NCBI GenBank assembly: GCA_016790045.1
Contig: JAEUPW010000016.1
Coordinates: 1-64,000, forward strand
DNA from: Candidatus Competibacteraceae bacterium
Lineage (GTDB): Bacteria > Pseudomonadota > Gammaproteobacteria > Competibacterales > Competibacteraceae
Direction of reading: 5' to 3'
DNA length: 64,000 bases
In this document: positions 32,114-44,346 of the stretch, piece by piece
How positions within the stretch are numbered: the stretch's first letter is position 1
How the letters are laid out: each line of letters starts with the position of its first letter
Program-made: the position numbers and the translations under genes
The notes under the pieces: generated by a model
What the model was told of the DNA's origin: nothing
Seen by the model: only the letters and a program-made list of their open reading frames with translations
The model's database searches: none

Positions 32114-32878
32114 ATGCGCCGAGTCGTTTTTAACCAAAAAGGGGGGGTGGGCAAATCCACCATCGCGTGCAATCTGGCCGCCATCAGCGCCGCGCGGGGC
32201 AAGCGGACCCTGGTCATCGATCTGGACCCTCAAGCCAACGCCTCCCGCTATCTGCTGGGAAGCAGCTTGGACGGGCAGAAAAAAACGCTGGCGCACTTTT
32301 TCGACGACATTCTCGCCTATAAATTATTCCCGGAAAAACCAGAAAGTTACGTTGTTGGCACGCGCTTTCCCAACCTGGATGTCATGCCGTCCGACCCCCG
32401 GCTGGAAGACCTCCAAGTCAAGCTGGAATCGCGCTACAAAATGTACAAGCTGCGCGAGGCGCTGGAGACGTTCAAAAATTTCGACAACATTTTCATCGAC
32501 ACGCCGCCGGCCTTGAATTTCTTCACCCGCTCGGCGCTGATCGCCGCCGACACCTGCCTGATTCCTTTCGACTGCGACGATTTCTCCCGTCGCGCCCTGT
32601 ACACGCTGATGGACAGCGTGCGGGAAATCCAGTCCGATCACAACCGGTCGCTGCGGGTCGAGGGCATCGTGGTGAACCACTATCAGGCCCGCGCCAACCT
32701 GCCGGTCAAGGTGGTCGAGGAATTGCGCGCGGAGAGCTTGCCGATCTTGAACGCTTTCTTGTCCGCCTCGATTAAAATCCGCGAATCGCACGCCCAAGCG
32801 CTGCCGATGATCCATCTCGATCCCCGGCACAAGCTGACCCGCGAATTCGAGGCGCTGTACGATTTGCTGGCCGCTTGA
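32114..32878 (+). CDS. Orphan ParA/MinD-family ATPase
   Basis: The 254-residue P-loop ATPase has a deviant Walker A KGGVGKST near the N-terminus, switch I DLDPQANAS and the FIDTPPALNFFTRSAL Walker B region. The family positions cargo such as plasmids, chromosomes, pili or chemoreceptors on the nucleoid or membrane. No ParB gene or parS-like repeat is seen nearby, and the chromosomal parAB is normally elsewhere, so the cargo is unknown. The ATG at 32114 has GGGAAAAG upstream. A sirtuin gene follows 58 bp later on the same strand. Confidence 0.88.
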   Translation: MRRVVFNQKGGVGKSTIACNLAAISAARGKRTLVIDLDPQANASRYLLGSSLDGQKKTLAHFFDDILAYKLFPEKPESYVVGTRFPNLDVMPSDPRLEDLQVKLESRYKMYKLREALETFKNFDNIFIDTPPALNFFTRSALIAADTCLIPFDCDDFSRRALYTLMDSVREIQSDHNRSLRVEGIVVNHYQARANLPVKVVEELRAESLPILNAFLSASIKIRESHAQALPMIHLDPRHKLTREFEALYDLLAA

Positions 32879-32936
32879 ACGCCCGAACGCCGCCGGCCAG
32901 CGCTTGCCCGATTTAGCCACCCAGCGAGGCCGCGCC

Positions 32937-33713
32937 ATGTCCGAACCCGATCCCGCCACCGTCGCCCGCATCGCCGATGAAATGCGCCGCGCCCGCCGGT
33001 TGCTGTTCGTCACCGGGGCCGGCATTTCCGCCGAATCCGGCCTGCCGACCTATCGCGGGATCGGCGGCCTGTACAACGATCAGGCGACCGAGGACCACTT
33101 TTCCATCGAAACCGCGCTGTCCGGCTCGATGCTGCAAGCTCGGCCCGCCATCACCTGGAAATATCTGCACCAAATCGAATGCTCGTGCCGGGGGGCTTGC
33201 CACAACGACGCCCACGCCATCATCGCCGAGTGGCAAGACCGCTTCGAGGTGTGCGTGCTGACCCAGAACATCGACGGTTTCCACCGCAGCGCCGGCAGCC
33301 GCAATTTGATCGAGATCCACGGCGACATCCACGATCTGCATTGCACCCGCTGCGACTATGCGGCCACGGTGACCGATTACAGCGCGCTGGAATTGCCGCC
33401 TTCCTGCCCGCAATGCCGGGCGCCGGTCAGGCCGTGCGTGGTGCTGTTCGGCGAGATGTTGCCCTCCGACGCCATCCAGCACCTTTACGCCGAACTGGAC
33501 AAGGGCTTCGATCTGGTGTTCAGCGTCGGCACCACCAGCGTGTTTCCCTACATCGCCGGACCGGTGGTGCAAGCCAGCCAGATGGGCATTCCGACCGTGG
33601 AAATCAACCCGACCGACACCAACGTCACCCGCTTCGTGGAATACAAGCTGGCGTCGGGCGCGGCGGCGAGCCTGCGGGCGATCAAACAAGCTTTTCAGGC
33701 CGCTTTAAGCTGA
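32937..33713 (+). CDS. SIR2-family NAD-dependent protein deacylase
   Basis: The 258-residue sirtuin has the NAD-binding GAGISAESGLPTYRG, the catalytic segment TQNIDGFHRSAGSRNLIEIHG with the active-site histidine, and a CXXC pair of zinc motifs (CTRC and CPQC). The C-terminal SVGTTSVFPYIAGPV and VEINPT complete the NAD pocket. It would remove acyl groups from lysines; Acs, encoded in this window, is the classical bacterial target. Which acyl group is removed is uncertain. Its 3' end overlaps the convergent glycosyltransferase gene by 9 bp. Confidence 0.92.
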   Translation: MSEPDPATVARIADEMRRARRLLFVTGAGISAESGLPTYRGIGGLYNDQATEDHFSIETALSGSMLQARPAITWKYLHQIECSCRGACHNDAHAIIAEWQDRFEVCVLTQNIDGFHRSAGSRNLIEIHGDIHDLHCTRCDYAATVTDYSALELPPSCPQCRAPVRPCVVLFGEMLPSDAIQHLYAELDKGFDLVFSVGTTSVFPYIAGPVVQASQMGIPTVEINPTDTNVTRFVEYKLASGAAASLRAIKQAFQAALS

Positions 33714-34796
33714 GTCGAGCAAGCGCTCCAGCCAGCCGACGGCCTCAGCGATCCCTCTGGGCTCCACCGGCGGCTTGGCGGGTCGCTCCAGCAAAAGCCG
33801 CAAGGCATCCGCCAGATCGCCGGAATCCAACCGCGAGCGGCCAACCTTGACCGCGTTACCATGCTCCACGAGCCACCGGCTCAGCCACGGCTCTTCCGGC
33901 CAGTCGTCCCGCGCCACGTAAAGCGCGCGCGCGCCGTTGCACGCCGCCTCGGTGAAAGCGCCGTAGCCGGGCTTGGTGAACAGCACGTCGCAGGAGCGGA
34001 TCAAATCCACCATCGAACAATCTTCCAGCACTCCCCAATCCAGCATGTCGGGCCGCGAAACCGCCCAGTTGGGCGGCACCAGCCAGCGAACGCCGGGCTG
34101 CTCCGGCCACGCTTCCAAGGGGGGCCGCATATCCACGCCGCCCAAGCCCATCAGCACCACGATTTCGCGCTCGCGCAAACCCAGACGGCGGTCGATCTCC
34201 GCTCTCCGGTTCCGGCCTACAGCGGCGATGGGTCCCAATTTCTGGACATTGCTCAAATCGGGCATCGGCATGCTGGGGGTCGGTTGCAGAAACGCCTTGG
34301 CGCTGTTGTAGGCTGACAACATCGGTTTCCGCAATTCCGCCAAATCCGGAATGTTCGGGCAATAGCCCGCCAGAATGTCGGCCCAGTTCAGCGAACAGAG
34401 CGCGAGCGCCGGAATCCGCAAACGATGCGCCGCCGCCAGAGTGAGATAGGGCACATCGGCCAACACGCCATCGGGCTGCGCCGCGCGCAACGCGCGTTCC
34501 TGTTCGGCCAAGCGCGCCTCCCATTCGGCGTGAAATTGCCGATAAGCGGCTAAACTTTCGGGAATTTTCGTTTCCAGGGCATCCACCATCACCATGCCGA
34601 AATCGGCGGCGAGCGCGACATGGTCGAACGGTCCATCAATCCGCTGGCGCAACGCCGCCTCGGAAAGCGCGCTTTGCAGCGTCAACTTTGCTTGCGGCCA
34701 ACGCTCTCGCCAAGCGTTCAACACCGGCGCGACCTGCGCCAGATGGCCGAACCCATGCCCCGAAAGCGCCACGTACAGGCGCTTGGTTGAAGCCAT
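33705..34796 (-). CDS. GT-B-fold glycosyltransferase-like protein
   Basis: This 363-residue protein has the two-domain look of GT-B glycosyltransferases related to MurG and UDP-glucuronosyl/macrolide transferases. An N-terminal GHGFGHLAQVAPVLNAW replaces the usual glycine-rich acceptor loop, and the C-terminal donor region contains VLMGLGGVDMRP and DVLFTKPGYGAFTEAACNGARALYV. No signal peptide or membrane helix is seen, so it is cytoplasmic or peripheral. Donor and acceptor are unknown. The start at 34796 is supported by GGGAG about 10 bp upstream. Confidence 0.75.
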   Translation of the reverse strand: MASTKRLYVALSGHGFGHLAQVAPVLNAWRERWPQAKLTLQSALSEAALRQRIDGPFDHVALAADFGMVMVDALETKIPESLAAYRQFHAEWEARLAEQERALRAAQPDGVLADVPYLTLAAAHRLRIPALALCSLNWADILAGYCPNIPDLAELRKPMLSAYNSAKAFLQPTPSMPMPDLSNVQKLGPIAAVGRNRRAEIDRRLGLREREIVVLMGLGGVDMRPPLEAWPEQPGVRWLVPPNWAVSRPDMLDWGVLEDCSMVDLIRSCDVLFTKPGYGAFTEAACNGARALYVARDDWPEEPWLSRWLVEHGNAVKVGRSRLDSGDLADALRLLLERPAKPPVEPRGIAEAVGWLERLLDSA

Positions 34797-34873
34797 TATG
34801 CGCATTCTCCCATCACTGTCCCATCCGGCACGCCTATTTCCGAGCAAACCAGTAGTTGCTTTTTTAAAAAAAT

Positions 34874-34889
34874 TGTGATAGCAATGACA
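34874..34889. promoter_or_regulatory. CRP/Vfr-like binding-site candidate
   Basis: TGTGA (34874-34878), six bases, then TGACA (34885-34889) matches nine of the ten defined positions of the enteric CRP site. It lies in an AT-rich block between the divergent glycosyltransferase gene and the small unknown gene. This is a single-site sequence resemblance without any other evidence. Confidence 0.3.
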
Positions 34890-34996
34890 CAATACAACAG
34901 CTTATCTAATATCAAACAAATATTGTCATTTTTGATACAACCATCCGCAAGCTGATTAGCAGTTCCGATTATCGGCTCGATGTAGAGGTTATCATC

Positions 34997-35314
34997 ATGG
35001 CGCAGGCGCTTACCCCGGAACTTATCAAACGCACCAGCCGCGCATTCGAAGGCACCTATGGCACCAGCGAGGGAAACCGGTCTCTGGGCTTTACCCCCGG
35101 CTTTCGGGACGAGGAGACCGGCGCGATCTACATCTCCTGCTGGTCCGACGGTTCGCCGGCGCCTTTTCACGCGCTCGACGGCCTGCCCGATCACCTGATC
35201 CTGGCGCGCGGCCCCAACGGCCGGGTGGCGGCGGTCAAAGCCAGCATCGTCGCCGGCTTCATCCGCTGGGGGCTGTTTTACACCCGCGAACAGGCCGCTC
35301 ACTGTCTCGATTGA
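34997..35314 (+). CDS. Conserved hypothetical small protein
   Basis: This 105-residue protein is soluble by appearance, without signal peptide or membrane helix. It has a compact mixed composition with aromatic residues (FTPGFRDEETGAIYIS, ALDGLPDHLILARG, GFIRWGLFYTREQA). I do not recognise the family. Codon use and GC content resemble its neighbours, so it is probably a real resident gene. GAGG about 8 bp before the ATG supports the start. It lies upstream of glgP on the same strand but 299 bp away. Confidence 0.65.
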   Translation: MAQALTPELIKRTSRAFEGTYGTSEGNRSLGFTPGFRDEETGAIYISCWSDGSPAPFHALDGLPDHLILARGPNGRVAAVKASIVAGFIRWGLFYTREQAAHCLD

Positions 35315-35613
35315 GGTTTCCCGATTTTCCCACCGGTCGGTTTTTGCCCAGGACCCGCGCCTTTTGCCGCCGTTTGACCGTCGCTTCGATCGGCAAATCG
35401 CGCCTTAGCGGCCGCCGGCCCGCGATGGCTCGCGCCGGTTTGACTTGAATTTGAAAACAGCCCGACTATCGTTGTAAAGGTTGATGGCATACGCCAGCCA
35501 CCCAGCGCGAGCACGGGCGCGGGTCAAACATCGCCACAGGCCACAGCATCACTAGCCGTCCCGGATCGCCGGGGGTTTCCGATTCTCAAGAACACGCAAC
35601 GGACTCCATTGCC

Positions 35614-38124
<2,511 letters not shown>

Positions 38125-38437
38125 ACCTTCCCTCAACCCACTCCCGAACGACTCTCCAACTGCGGGGTCTCGTTCGGGGATGCGGTTTCAAGCCGTCGCG
38201 CCCGTTCAAATTCCGCTGGCGACTATCCCGAGCCGGGCCAAATCCGACTCGTGACCGCCGCGCCGGCCGCCGATTGCCCGCGCCAGCGCCGAGCGATTCT
38301 CTGACCGATCGCCGCGGCAAGCCGGTGTAAAATTCCACGCTTCCCAACTCCGGCGTCACGGTTCGTCAGCATCTCGGTCCGGCCGTCGGAGCGCCTCGAT
38401 TGCGGTCGGCACCACCATGCCTGTCAGGGGGTACAAC
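38125..38437. other. glgP-gor intergenic region with a 9-bp inverted repeat (313 bp)
   Basis: Just after glgP, cccgaacga (38143-38151) pairs with tcgttcggg (38170-38178) around an 18-nt loop. It is placed like a terminator but has no T-run, so it may instead protect the mRNA 3' end or require Rho. The rest of the spacer shows no gene and no convincing promoter. Confidence 0.45.
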
Positions 38438-39787
38438 ATGAGCAAACACTATGACCTTATCGCCATCGGCGGCGGCAGCGGCGGTTTGTCGGTGGCGGAA
38501 CGCGCCGCCCGCTACGGCGCGCGCTGCGCGCTGATCGAAAGCGGCCGTCTCGGCGGGACTTGCGTCAACGTCGGTTGCGTGCCCAAGAAAGTGATGTGGT
38601 ACGCCGCCCACCTCGCCCACGCGCTCGACGATGCGCCCGGCTACGGTTTCCGCCTGGATTATTTCGATTTTGACTGGCGCAAGCTGCAAGAAGCCCGCGA
38701 CCGCTTCGTGCGCGGCATCAACGATTGGTATCAGGGCTATCTCGCGGAATCCGGGGTCGATTTGATTCGCGGCTTTGCCCGCTTCGCGGACGACCGCAGC
38801 GTGGACGTCGCCGGCGAACGTTTCAGCGCCGACCAGATCGCCATCGCCACCGGCGGTCGGCCCCGAATTCCCGATCTGCCCGGCGCGGAATTCGGCATCA
38901 GCTCGGACGGATTTTTCGAACTGGCTGCCTGCCCGCCGCGCGCGGCCATCGTCGGCGGCGGCTACATCGGCGTCGAACTGGCCGGCATGCTGCACGCCCT
39001 GGGTTCAGAAGTGACGCTGCTGGTGCGCAAGGATCAGGTGCTGGGCGCTTTTGACGCCATGATCCGCGAACAGCTCATGGAACGACTGCGCGAAGACGGC
39101 ATCAAGGTTTTGATCCAGACCCAAATCCGCGCGGTGGCGCGCGCGGTCAACGGCACGCTCAACCTGCATTGCGACGGTCAAGCCGAGGCCTTGAACGTCG
39201 ATCAACTGCTCTGGGCCATCGGCCGCATCCCCAACACCGACCGCCTCAACCTCGCGGCGGCGAAGGTCGCGGTCAACTCCGACGGCTCGATTCCGACCGA
39301 TCCCTACCAAACCACCAACGTCGCGCACATTCACGCGCTCGGCGACATTACCGGACAGTTTCATCTGACGCCGGTGGCCATCGCCGCCGGCCGCCGCTTG
39401 GCCGACCGGCTGTTCGGGCAACAGCCGGATCGGCGTCTGCCTTACGAAAATATTCCGAGCGTGGTGTTCAGCCATCCTCCCATCGGGACCATCGGTTTAA
39501 CCGAGGAAGAGGCCAGGTCGCGGCACGGCGAAGCGGTGCGGGTCTATCAAACCCGTTTCCGGCCGATGTACCATGCTTTCACCGCTCGCCCGACCGAGAC
39601 CTCGATGAAACTGGTCTGCGTGGGACCGGAGGAAAAAATCGTCGGCTGCCACCTGATCGGCGAGAGCGTGGACGAAATGTTGCAAGGTTTTGCCGTCGCC
39701 ATCCGCATGGGCGCGACCAAACGCGATTTCGACGACACCGTGGCCATCCACCCCACCAGCGCCGAGGAGTTGGTGACGATGCGTTGA
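38438..39787 (+). CDS. gor: Glutathione-disulfide reductase
   Basis: This FAD- and NADPH-dependent enzyme of 449 residues reduces oxidised glutathione. It has the FAD motif [17 protein letters not shown], the redox disulfide [13 protein letters not shown], the second dinucleotide fold [18 protein letters not shown], and the C-terminal catalytic HPTSAEE. The lysine pair after the second cysteine and the E. coli-like length support Gor over mercuric or dihydrolipoyl reductases. GGGGG 7 bp before the ATG at 38438 decides this start over the in-frame ATG at 38417. Confidence 0.93.
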   Translation: MSKHYDLIAIGGGSGGLSVAERAARYGARCALIESGRLGGTCVNVGCVPKKVMWYAAHLAHALDDAPGYGFRLDYFDFDWRKLQEARDRFVRGINDWYQGYLAESGVDLIRGFARFADDRSVDVAGERFSADQIAIATGGRPRIPDLPGAEFGISSDGFFELAACPPRAAIVGGGYIGVELAGMLHALGSEVTLLVRKDQVLGAFDAMIREQLMERLREDGIKVLIQTQIRAVARAVNGTLNLHCDGQAEALNVDQLLWAIGRIPNTDRLNLAAAKVAVNSDGSIPTDPYQTTNVAHIHALGDITGQFHLTPVAIAAGRRLADRLFGQQPDRRLPYENIPSVVFSHPPIGTIGLTEEEARSRHGEAVRVYQTRFRPMYHAFTARPTETSMKLVCVGPEEKIVGCHLIGESVDEMLQGFAVAIRMGATKRDFDDTVAIHPTSAEELVTMR

Positions 39788-39855
39788 AGCGCGCTCGGCT
39801 TGCGCCGTCGCCGGTCGCCCGAAACCCCGTCGCTTTTGAAACCGTTCGAGGATTT

Positions 39856-40398
39856 ATGCCGATCCGCCCGTTTGAAGGCCGCGCGCCGCGCATCCATCCC
39901 ACCGCGTTCGTCGACGACACCGCCGCCGTCATCGGCGATGTCGAAATCGGCGCGGACAGCTCCATCTGGCCGCTGTGCGTGGTGCGCGGCGATGTCCACC
40001 ATATCCGCATCGGCGCTCGCACCAGCATTCAAGATGGCTCGATCATCCACGCCACCCACGACAGCCGCTTCTGTCCGGGCGGTCAGCCGACGCGGGTCGG
40101 CAACGAGGTCACGGTCGGCCACAAAGCGATCCTGCACGCCTGCACCGTCGAGGATTTTTGCCTGATCGGCATGGGCGCGATCGTGATGGATCAAGCCGTG
40201 GTGCAAGCGTGGGTGACGCTCGGAGCGGGCAGCCTGGTCCCGCCCGGCAAAGTGCTGGAAAGCGGTTATTTGTACGTCGGCAGCCCGGCCAGACGCATCC
40301 GCCCGCTGAGCGAGCGCGAACGGGAATTTCTCGCCTACTCGCCGCAAAATTACCAGCGGCTAAAAGAGCGGCATCGAGCGACAACCGTCCTGTCATAG
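39856..40398 (+). CDS. Gamma-class carbonic anhydrase-like protein
   Basis: This 180-residue left-handed beta-helix protein is of the YrdA/CaiE/gamma-CA group. It shows hexapeptide repeats (HPTAFVDDTAAVIGDVEIGADSSIW) and the conserved VRGDVHHIRIG, QDGSIIHATHD and VGHKAILHACTVEDFCLIGMGA segments, whose histidines bind zinc in the trimer. Many YrdA-like proteins show little carbonic anhydrase activity in tests, so hydration of CO2 is not assured. It is followed 11 bp later by an MFS transporter gene, suggesting cotranscription. Confidence 0.9.
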   Translation: MPIRPFEGRAPRIHPTAFVDDTAAVIGDVEIGADSSIWPLCVVRGDVHHIRIGARTSIQDGSIIHATHDSRFCPGGQPTRVGNEVTVGHKAILHACTVEDFCLIGMGAIVMDQAVVQAWVTLGAGSLVPPGKVLESGYLYVGSPARRIRPLSEREREFLAYSPQNYQRLKERHRATTVLS

Positions 40399-40409
40399 CG
40401 CATTTCCCC

Positions 40410-41633
40410 ATGTTCCACGCGCTCCGCAAACCCGATATCCTCGCGCTGACCCTGGCCGCCGCCAGCATCCTGATGGTCACCATGGGCGCGCGCCAGTCGC
40501 TCGGTTTGTTCGTCAATCCCTTGAACGCGGCGACCGGGCTCAGCATCACCACCATCAGTCTGGCGCTCGCCATCGGCCAATTCACTTGGGGCGCGATCCA
40601 GCCCGTCGCCGGCGCGTTCGCCGATCGCTACGGCTCGCGCGCCGTCCTGATCGGCGGCCTGCTGGTGATGGCGCTCGGCAGCGCGCTCACCCCGTTCATG
40701 CAATCGGGGTTCGGGATCATCGTGTCGCTGGGCTTGCTGTCGGCCATCGGCTCGGGCGCCGGCAGTTTTTCGGTGCTGATCGGCGCGGCCGCCCAGCGCT
40801 TGCCGCCAGACGCGCGCGGCGCGGCCTCGGGCGTGATCAACGCCGGCGGGTCGTTTGGCCAGTTCGTGTTCGCGCCGATCATGCAAAAGCTGATTCAGGC
40901 GCTGGGATGGACCGCCGCGCTGTGGTCGATGGCGCTGATGATCCTGGCCGCGCTGCCGCTGGTCGGCAAGTTGACCCGGAACGAGCGCGCGCCATCCCGG
41001 TCCGCGCCTGGCGTTCAGGGCCAAGAAGCGGGCGTGCTGAAAGCGGTCGGCGCTTCGCTGCGCGATCCCAGCTATCTGCTGCTTCACGCCGGCTTTTTTA
41101 CCTGCGGCTTCCATATCGCCTTTCTGGTCACCCATCTGCCGGGCGAGGTGCAACTGTGCGGCCTGCCCGCCTCGGTCGCCAGTTGGTCGCTGGCGATCAT
41201 CGGGCTGGCCAACATCTTCGGCAGTTTGTACGCCGGCTGGTGCGTGTCCCGTTACCGCAGCAAATGGGTGCTGGCGATCATGTACGGCTCGCGCGCGCTG
41301 TTGATCGGTTGGTACATGCTGATGCCGAAGACGGAACTGGTTTATTATGTGTTTGCGGCCGGCTTGGGTTTCACTTGGCTGGCCACGGTCCCCCCGACCG
41401 CCGCCATCGTCAGCAAACTGTTCGGCGTTCGCTATCTGGCGACGCTGTTCGGGCTGACGCTGCTTTCCCATCAAACCGGCGGCTTTCTGGGCGCCTATCT
41501 GGGCGGGCTCGCCATCACCCATTTCGGAGATTTTAGCTGGATGTGGTACGCGGACATGGCGCTGGCCGCGTTGGCCGCCGCGGTGAATTTACCGATCAGG
41601 GAAGCGCCGGTGCTCAAGCCCCTGACCGCCTGA
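40410..41633 (+). CDS. Major facilitator superfamily transporter
   Basis: The 407-residue inner-membrane protein has twelve predicted hydrophobic helices. The MFS loop 2-3 motif appears as GAFADRYGSRAVLIGGLLVM. A charged loop after helix 6 (LTRNERAPSRSAPG) separates the two halves. The C-terminal half contains a second related motif (YAGWCVSRYRSKWVLAI). The substrate cannot be read from the sequence; related proteins include monocarboxylate and nitrate/nitrite-like carriers. It is close behind the gamma-CA gene. Confidence 0.88.
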   Translation: MFHALRKPDILALTLAAASILMVTMGARQSLGLFVNPLNAATGLSITTISLALAIGQFTWGAIQPVAGAFADRYGSRAVLIGGLLVMALGSALTPFMQSGFGIIVSLGLLSAIGSGAGSFSVLIGAAAQRLPPDARGAASGVINAGGSFGQFVFAPIMQKLIQALGWTAALWSMALMILAALPLVGKLTRNERAPSRSAPGVQGQEAGVLKAVGASLRDPSYLLLHAGFFTCGFHIAFLVTHLPGEVQLCGLPASVASWSLAIIGLANIFGSLYAGWCVSRYRSKWVLAIMYGSRALLIGWYMLMPKTELVYYVFAAGLGFTWLATVPPTAAIVSKLFGVRYLATLFGLTLLSHQTGGFLGAYLGGLAITHFGDFSWMWYADMALAALAAAVNLPIREAPVLKPLTA

Positions 41634-41727
41634 ATTCGCCTCCTCCGGTCCGGCATCCCGCGTTTTCCGTTTTCTTCATGCGCGCGTCACCCGATTCACT
41701 TTTTTAATGCTTGGGAAGTAAGTCATC

Positions 41728-42276
41728 ATGGCTCAATCCATCACCCCTCACGATCAAGCCTCGATACGGCCGGACAATCTAGTCTCCAGAAGAAGAATCG
41801 AGAATGCCCGCGAGTTCCTGGCATGGTCCGATGAGCTCAGCGTCGGCATTCAGGAAATCGACGAGCAACACAAGATTCTGGCGGGGCTGACCAACTGTCT
41901 TTTCAATGAAGCGATCTTGAACAAAGGCGATCCCGCCGTCATCGAAAGCATCCTCAACGAACTCATTCAGTACACCCAGATCCATTTCTCGGTCGAGGAG
42001 AGCCTGTTTCGGATCTTCAACTACCCCGAAGCCGATATCCACCAGCAACACCACAACCAATTAAAAAAAGAAGTCTTTGAAATCAAGCAGAAATTTACGT
42101 CCGGCGCGGCCGTCGATCTGGATTTGATGCACCTTCTGCGAGAATGGTTGACCAAACACATCATGATTGAAGACAAACAATATACGCAGTTTTTTTTGAG
42201 CAAAGGATTGAAGGCCAACTGGCCGAAATCGCGTTCGTGGATCGGTAAAATCTGGGACTCGATGCATCTCCAATAA
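41728..42276 (+). CDS. Bacteriohemerythrin 2
   Basis: This 182-residue hemerythrin-family protein has ligands in DEQHKI, HFSVEES, HQQHHNQ and HIMIEDK, equivalent to the di-iron site. It resembles the hemerythrin at 25.4 kb (for example LLREWLTKHIMIEDK against LKRWLVEHIMKDD), so the two are paralogues. It has a longer N-terminal polar extension and a C-terminal Trp-rich tail. The sequence before it (41680-41720) is AT-richer and may contain its promoter. It most likely binds oxygen. Confidence 0.93.
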   Translation: MAQSITPHDQASIRPDNLVSRRRIENAREFLAWSDELSVGIQEIDEQHKILAGLTNCLFNEAILNKGDPAVIESILNELIQYTQIHFSVEESLFRIFNYPEADIHQQHHNQLKKEVFEIKQKFTSGAAVDLDLMHLLREWLTKHIMIEDKQYTQFFLSKGLKANWPKSRSWIGKIWDSMHLQ

Positions 42277-42306
42277 ACCCAAAAATGCTGGCAGGAATTC
42301 CGCGCG

Positions 42307-44346
42307 ATGACCAATCCGTTACTCGCTTCCGACGACCTTCCCTCCTTCGCGGCGATCCAAGCCGAGCACGTCGAACCGGCCATCGACCGGATTTTGGCCG
42401 AAAACCGGGAGGCCATCGAACGCCTGCTGGCGGCCAATACCGATTACACCTGGGCCAACTTGATCGAACCGCTGGAAGCCCTCGAAGACCGCCTGAACAA
42501 AGCGTGGTCCCCGGTCAGCCACTTGCACGGGGTGATGGACTCCGACGCTTTGCGCCTCGCCTACAACGCCTGCCTGCCCAAGCTCAGCGCTTACGCCACC
42601 GAAGTCGGCCAGCACGAAGGGCTCTATCGCGCCTACCGCCAGATCGCCGACGGCCCGGAGTACGGGCGGCTCGATCGGGCGCAACGCAAGGTCATCGACA
42701 ACGCCCTGCGCGATTTCCGCCTGTCCGGCATCGCCCTGCCGCCCGATCAACAAACCCGCTATAAGGATATCCAGCAAGAATTGTCGCGACTGAGCGCCAA
42801 ATTCGCCGAGAACGTGCTGGACGCCACCCAAGGCTGGACCAAACAGGTGCTCGATGAGCGACAGCTCGACGGTTTGCCGGACTCGGCCAAGGCGCTGGCC
42901 CGCCAGACCGCCCAGCAGCGCGGCCTAGACGGCTGGTTGCTGACGCTGGAGATGCCGTCATATTTGCCCGCGCTCACCTACGCCGACGACCGGGAATTGC
43001 GGCGCGAGCTGTACGACGCGTCCTGCACGCGCGCCTCCGATCAAGGCCCGAACGCCGGAAAATGGGACAATGGGCCGATCGTGGAGCGCATTCTGGCCTT
43101 GCGGCACGAACTGGCCCGCTTGCTCGACTTCGAGGATTACGCCGGCTTATCGCTGGCCACCAAGATGGCCGAGTCGCCGGACAGCGTTTTGGCTTTTCTG
43201 AACGACCTTGCCGGTCGGGCGCGGCCGCAAGCCCAGCGAGAGCTGGACGAACTGCGGGAATTCGCCCGCGCGCGCTACGGGATCGACCGGCTGGAGCCCT
43301 GGGATGTCGGCTACTATGCCGAAAAGCTGCGCCAGGACCGCTACCAGCTCTCGCAGGAAGAACTGCGCCCTTATTTCCCGATCACCCGCGTGCTGCCGGG
43401 TCTGTTCGCCGTGGCCGAGAAACTGTTCGGGATTACGATCCGACCGCTGGAAGGCGTCGAGGTCTGGCATCCGGACGTGCGGGTCTACGAAATCAGCGAC
43501 GCGGCCGGCAACCGGCGCGGGCGGTTTTATCTGGATTTGTACGCCCGCCCGCACAAGCGCGGCGGGGCCTGGATGGACGGCTGTTTGGCCCGGCGGGTGA
43601 TCGGGGGTCAAGCGCGGCGGCCGGCGGCTTATCTGGTGTGCAATTTCACGCCGCCGGTGGGCGACGATCCGGCGCTGCTGACGCACGGCGACGTGGTGAC
43701 CATGTTCCACGAATTCGGCCATGGCCTGCACCACCTGTTGACCACCGTCGATTACCTGCCGGTCGCCGGCATTCACGGCGTGGAGTGGGACGCGGTGGAG
43801 CTGCCGAGCCAATTTTTGGAAAATTGGTGCTGGTCGCGGGAGGCGCTGGCGCTGCTGTCGGGCCATTACCGGACCGGCGAACCCTTGCCGGACGAACTCC
43901 ATCAGCGGATGCAAGCGGCCAAGAATTTTCAGGCCGGCATTCTGATGGTCCGCCAACTGGAATTCGGCCTGTTCGATTTTCGCCTGCACCGCGAATTCGA
44001 TCCGGCGCGCGGCGGCCGGGTGCTGGAGATGATCGAGCGGGTGCGCCAGCAGGTGGCGGTGATCTTCCCGCCGCCTTACAACCGCTTTCCCAACGCCTTC
44101 ACCCACATTTTTTCGGGCGGCTACGCGGCGGGTTATTACAGCTACAAGTGGGCGGAAGTGTTGTCGGCGGACGCCTTTAGCGCCTTCGAGGAAACCGGGA
44201 TTTTCGACGCCTCGACCGGCGCGCGCTTCCAGCGCAGCGTGCTGGAGGTCGGCGGCTCCCGCCCGGCGCTGGAGAGCTTCGTCGAATTTCGCGGCCGGGA
44301 GCCGCAGATCGAGCCGCTGCTGCGGCTGAGCGGCATCGCGGCCTGA
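42307..44346 (+). CDS. prlC: Oligopeptidase A
   Basis: The 679-residue M3-family zinc metallopeptidase degrades short peptides in the cytoplasm, including cleaved signal peptides. The zinc site is HEFGHGLHH, and the downstream GVEWDAVELPSQFLENW supplies the third ligand. The C-terminal FTHIFSGGYAAGYYSYKWAEVLSADAF segment is typical of PrlC and Dcp. Length equals E. coli PrlC (680). No signal peptide is present. It starts 30 bp after the hemerythrin gene, so cotranscription is possible. Confidence 0.96.
   Translation: MTNPLLASDDLPSFAAIQAEHVEPAIDRILAENREAIERLLAANTDYTWANLIEPLEALEDRLNKAWSPVSHLHGVMDSDALRLAYNACLPKLSAYATEVGQHEGLYRAYRQIADGPEYGRLDRAQRKVIDNALRDFRLSGIALPPDQQTRYKDIQQELSRLSAKFAENVLDATQGWTKQVLDERQLDGLPDSAKALARQTAQQRGLDGWLLTLEMPSYLPALTYADDRELRRELYDASCTRASDQGPNAGKWDNGPIVERILALRHELARLLDFEDYAGLSLATKMAESPDSVLAFLNDLAGRARPQAQRELDELREFARARYGIDRLEPWDVGYYAEKLRQDRYQLSQEELRPYFPITRVLPGLFAVAEKLFGITIRPLEGVEVWHPDVRVYEISDAAGNRRGRFYLDLYARPHKRGGAWMDGCLARRVIGGQARRPAAYLVCNFTPPVGDDPALLTHGDVVTMFHEFGHGLHHLLTTVDYLPVAGIHGVEWDAVELPSQFLENWCWSREALALLSGHYRTGEPLPDELHQRMQAAKNFQAGILMVRQLEFGLFDFRLHREFDPARGGRVLEMIERVRQQVAVIFPPPYNRFPNAFTHIFSGGYAAGYYSYKWAEVLSADAFSAFEETGIFDASTGARFQRSVLEVGGSRPALESFVEFRGREPQIEPLLRLSGIAA

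Noticed and set aside
32114-32878. Plasmid or chromosomal ParAB partition locus
   Set aside because: No parB, no parS-like palindromes and no replication genes nearby.
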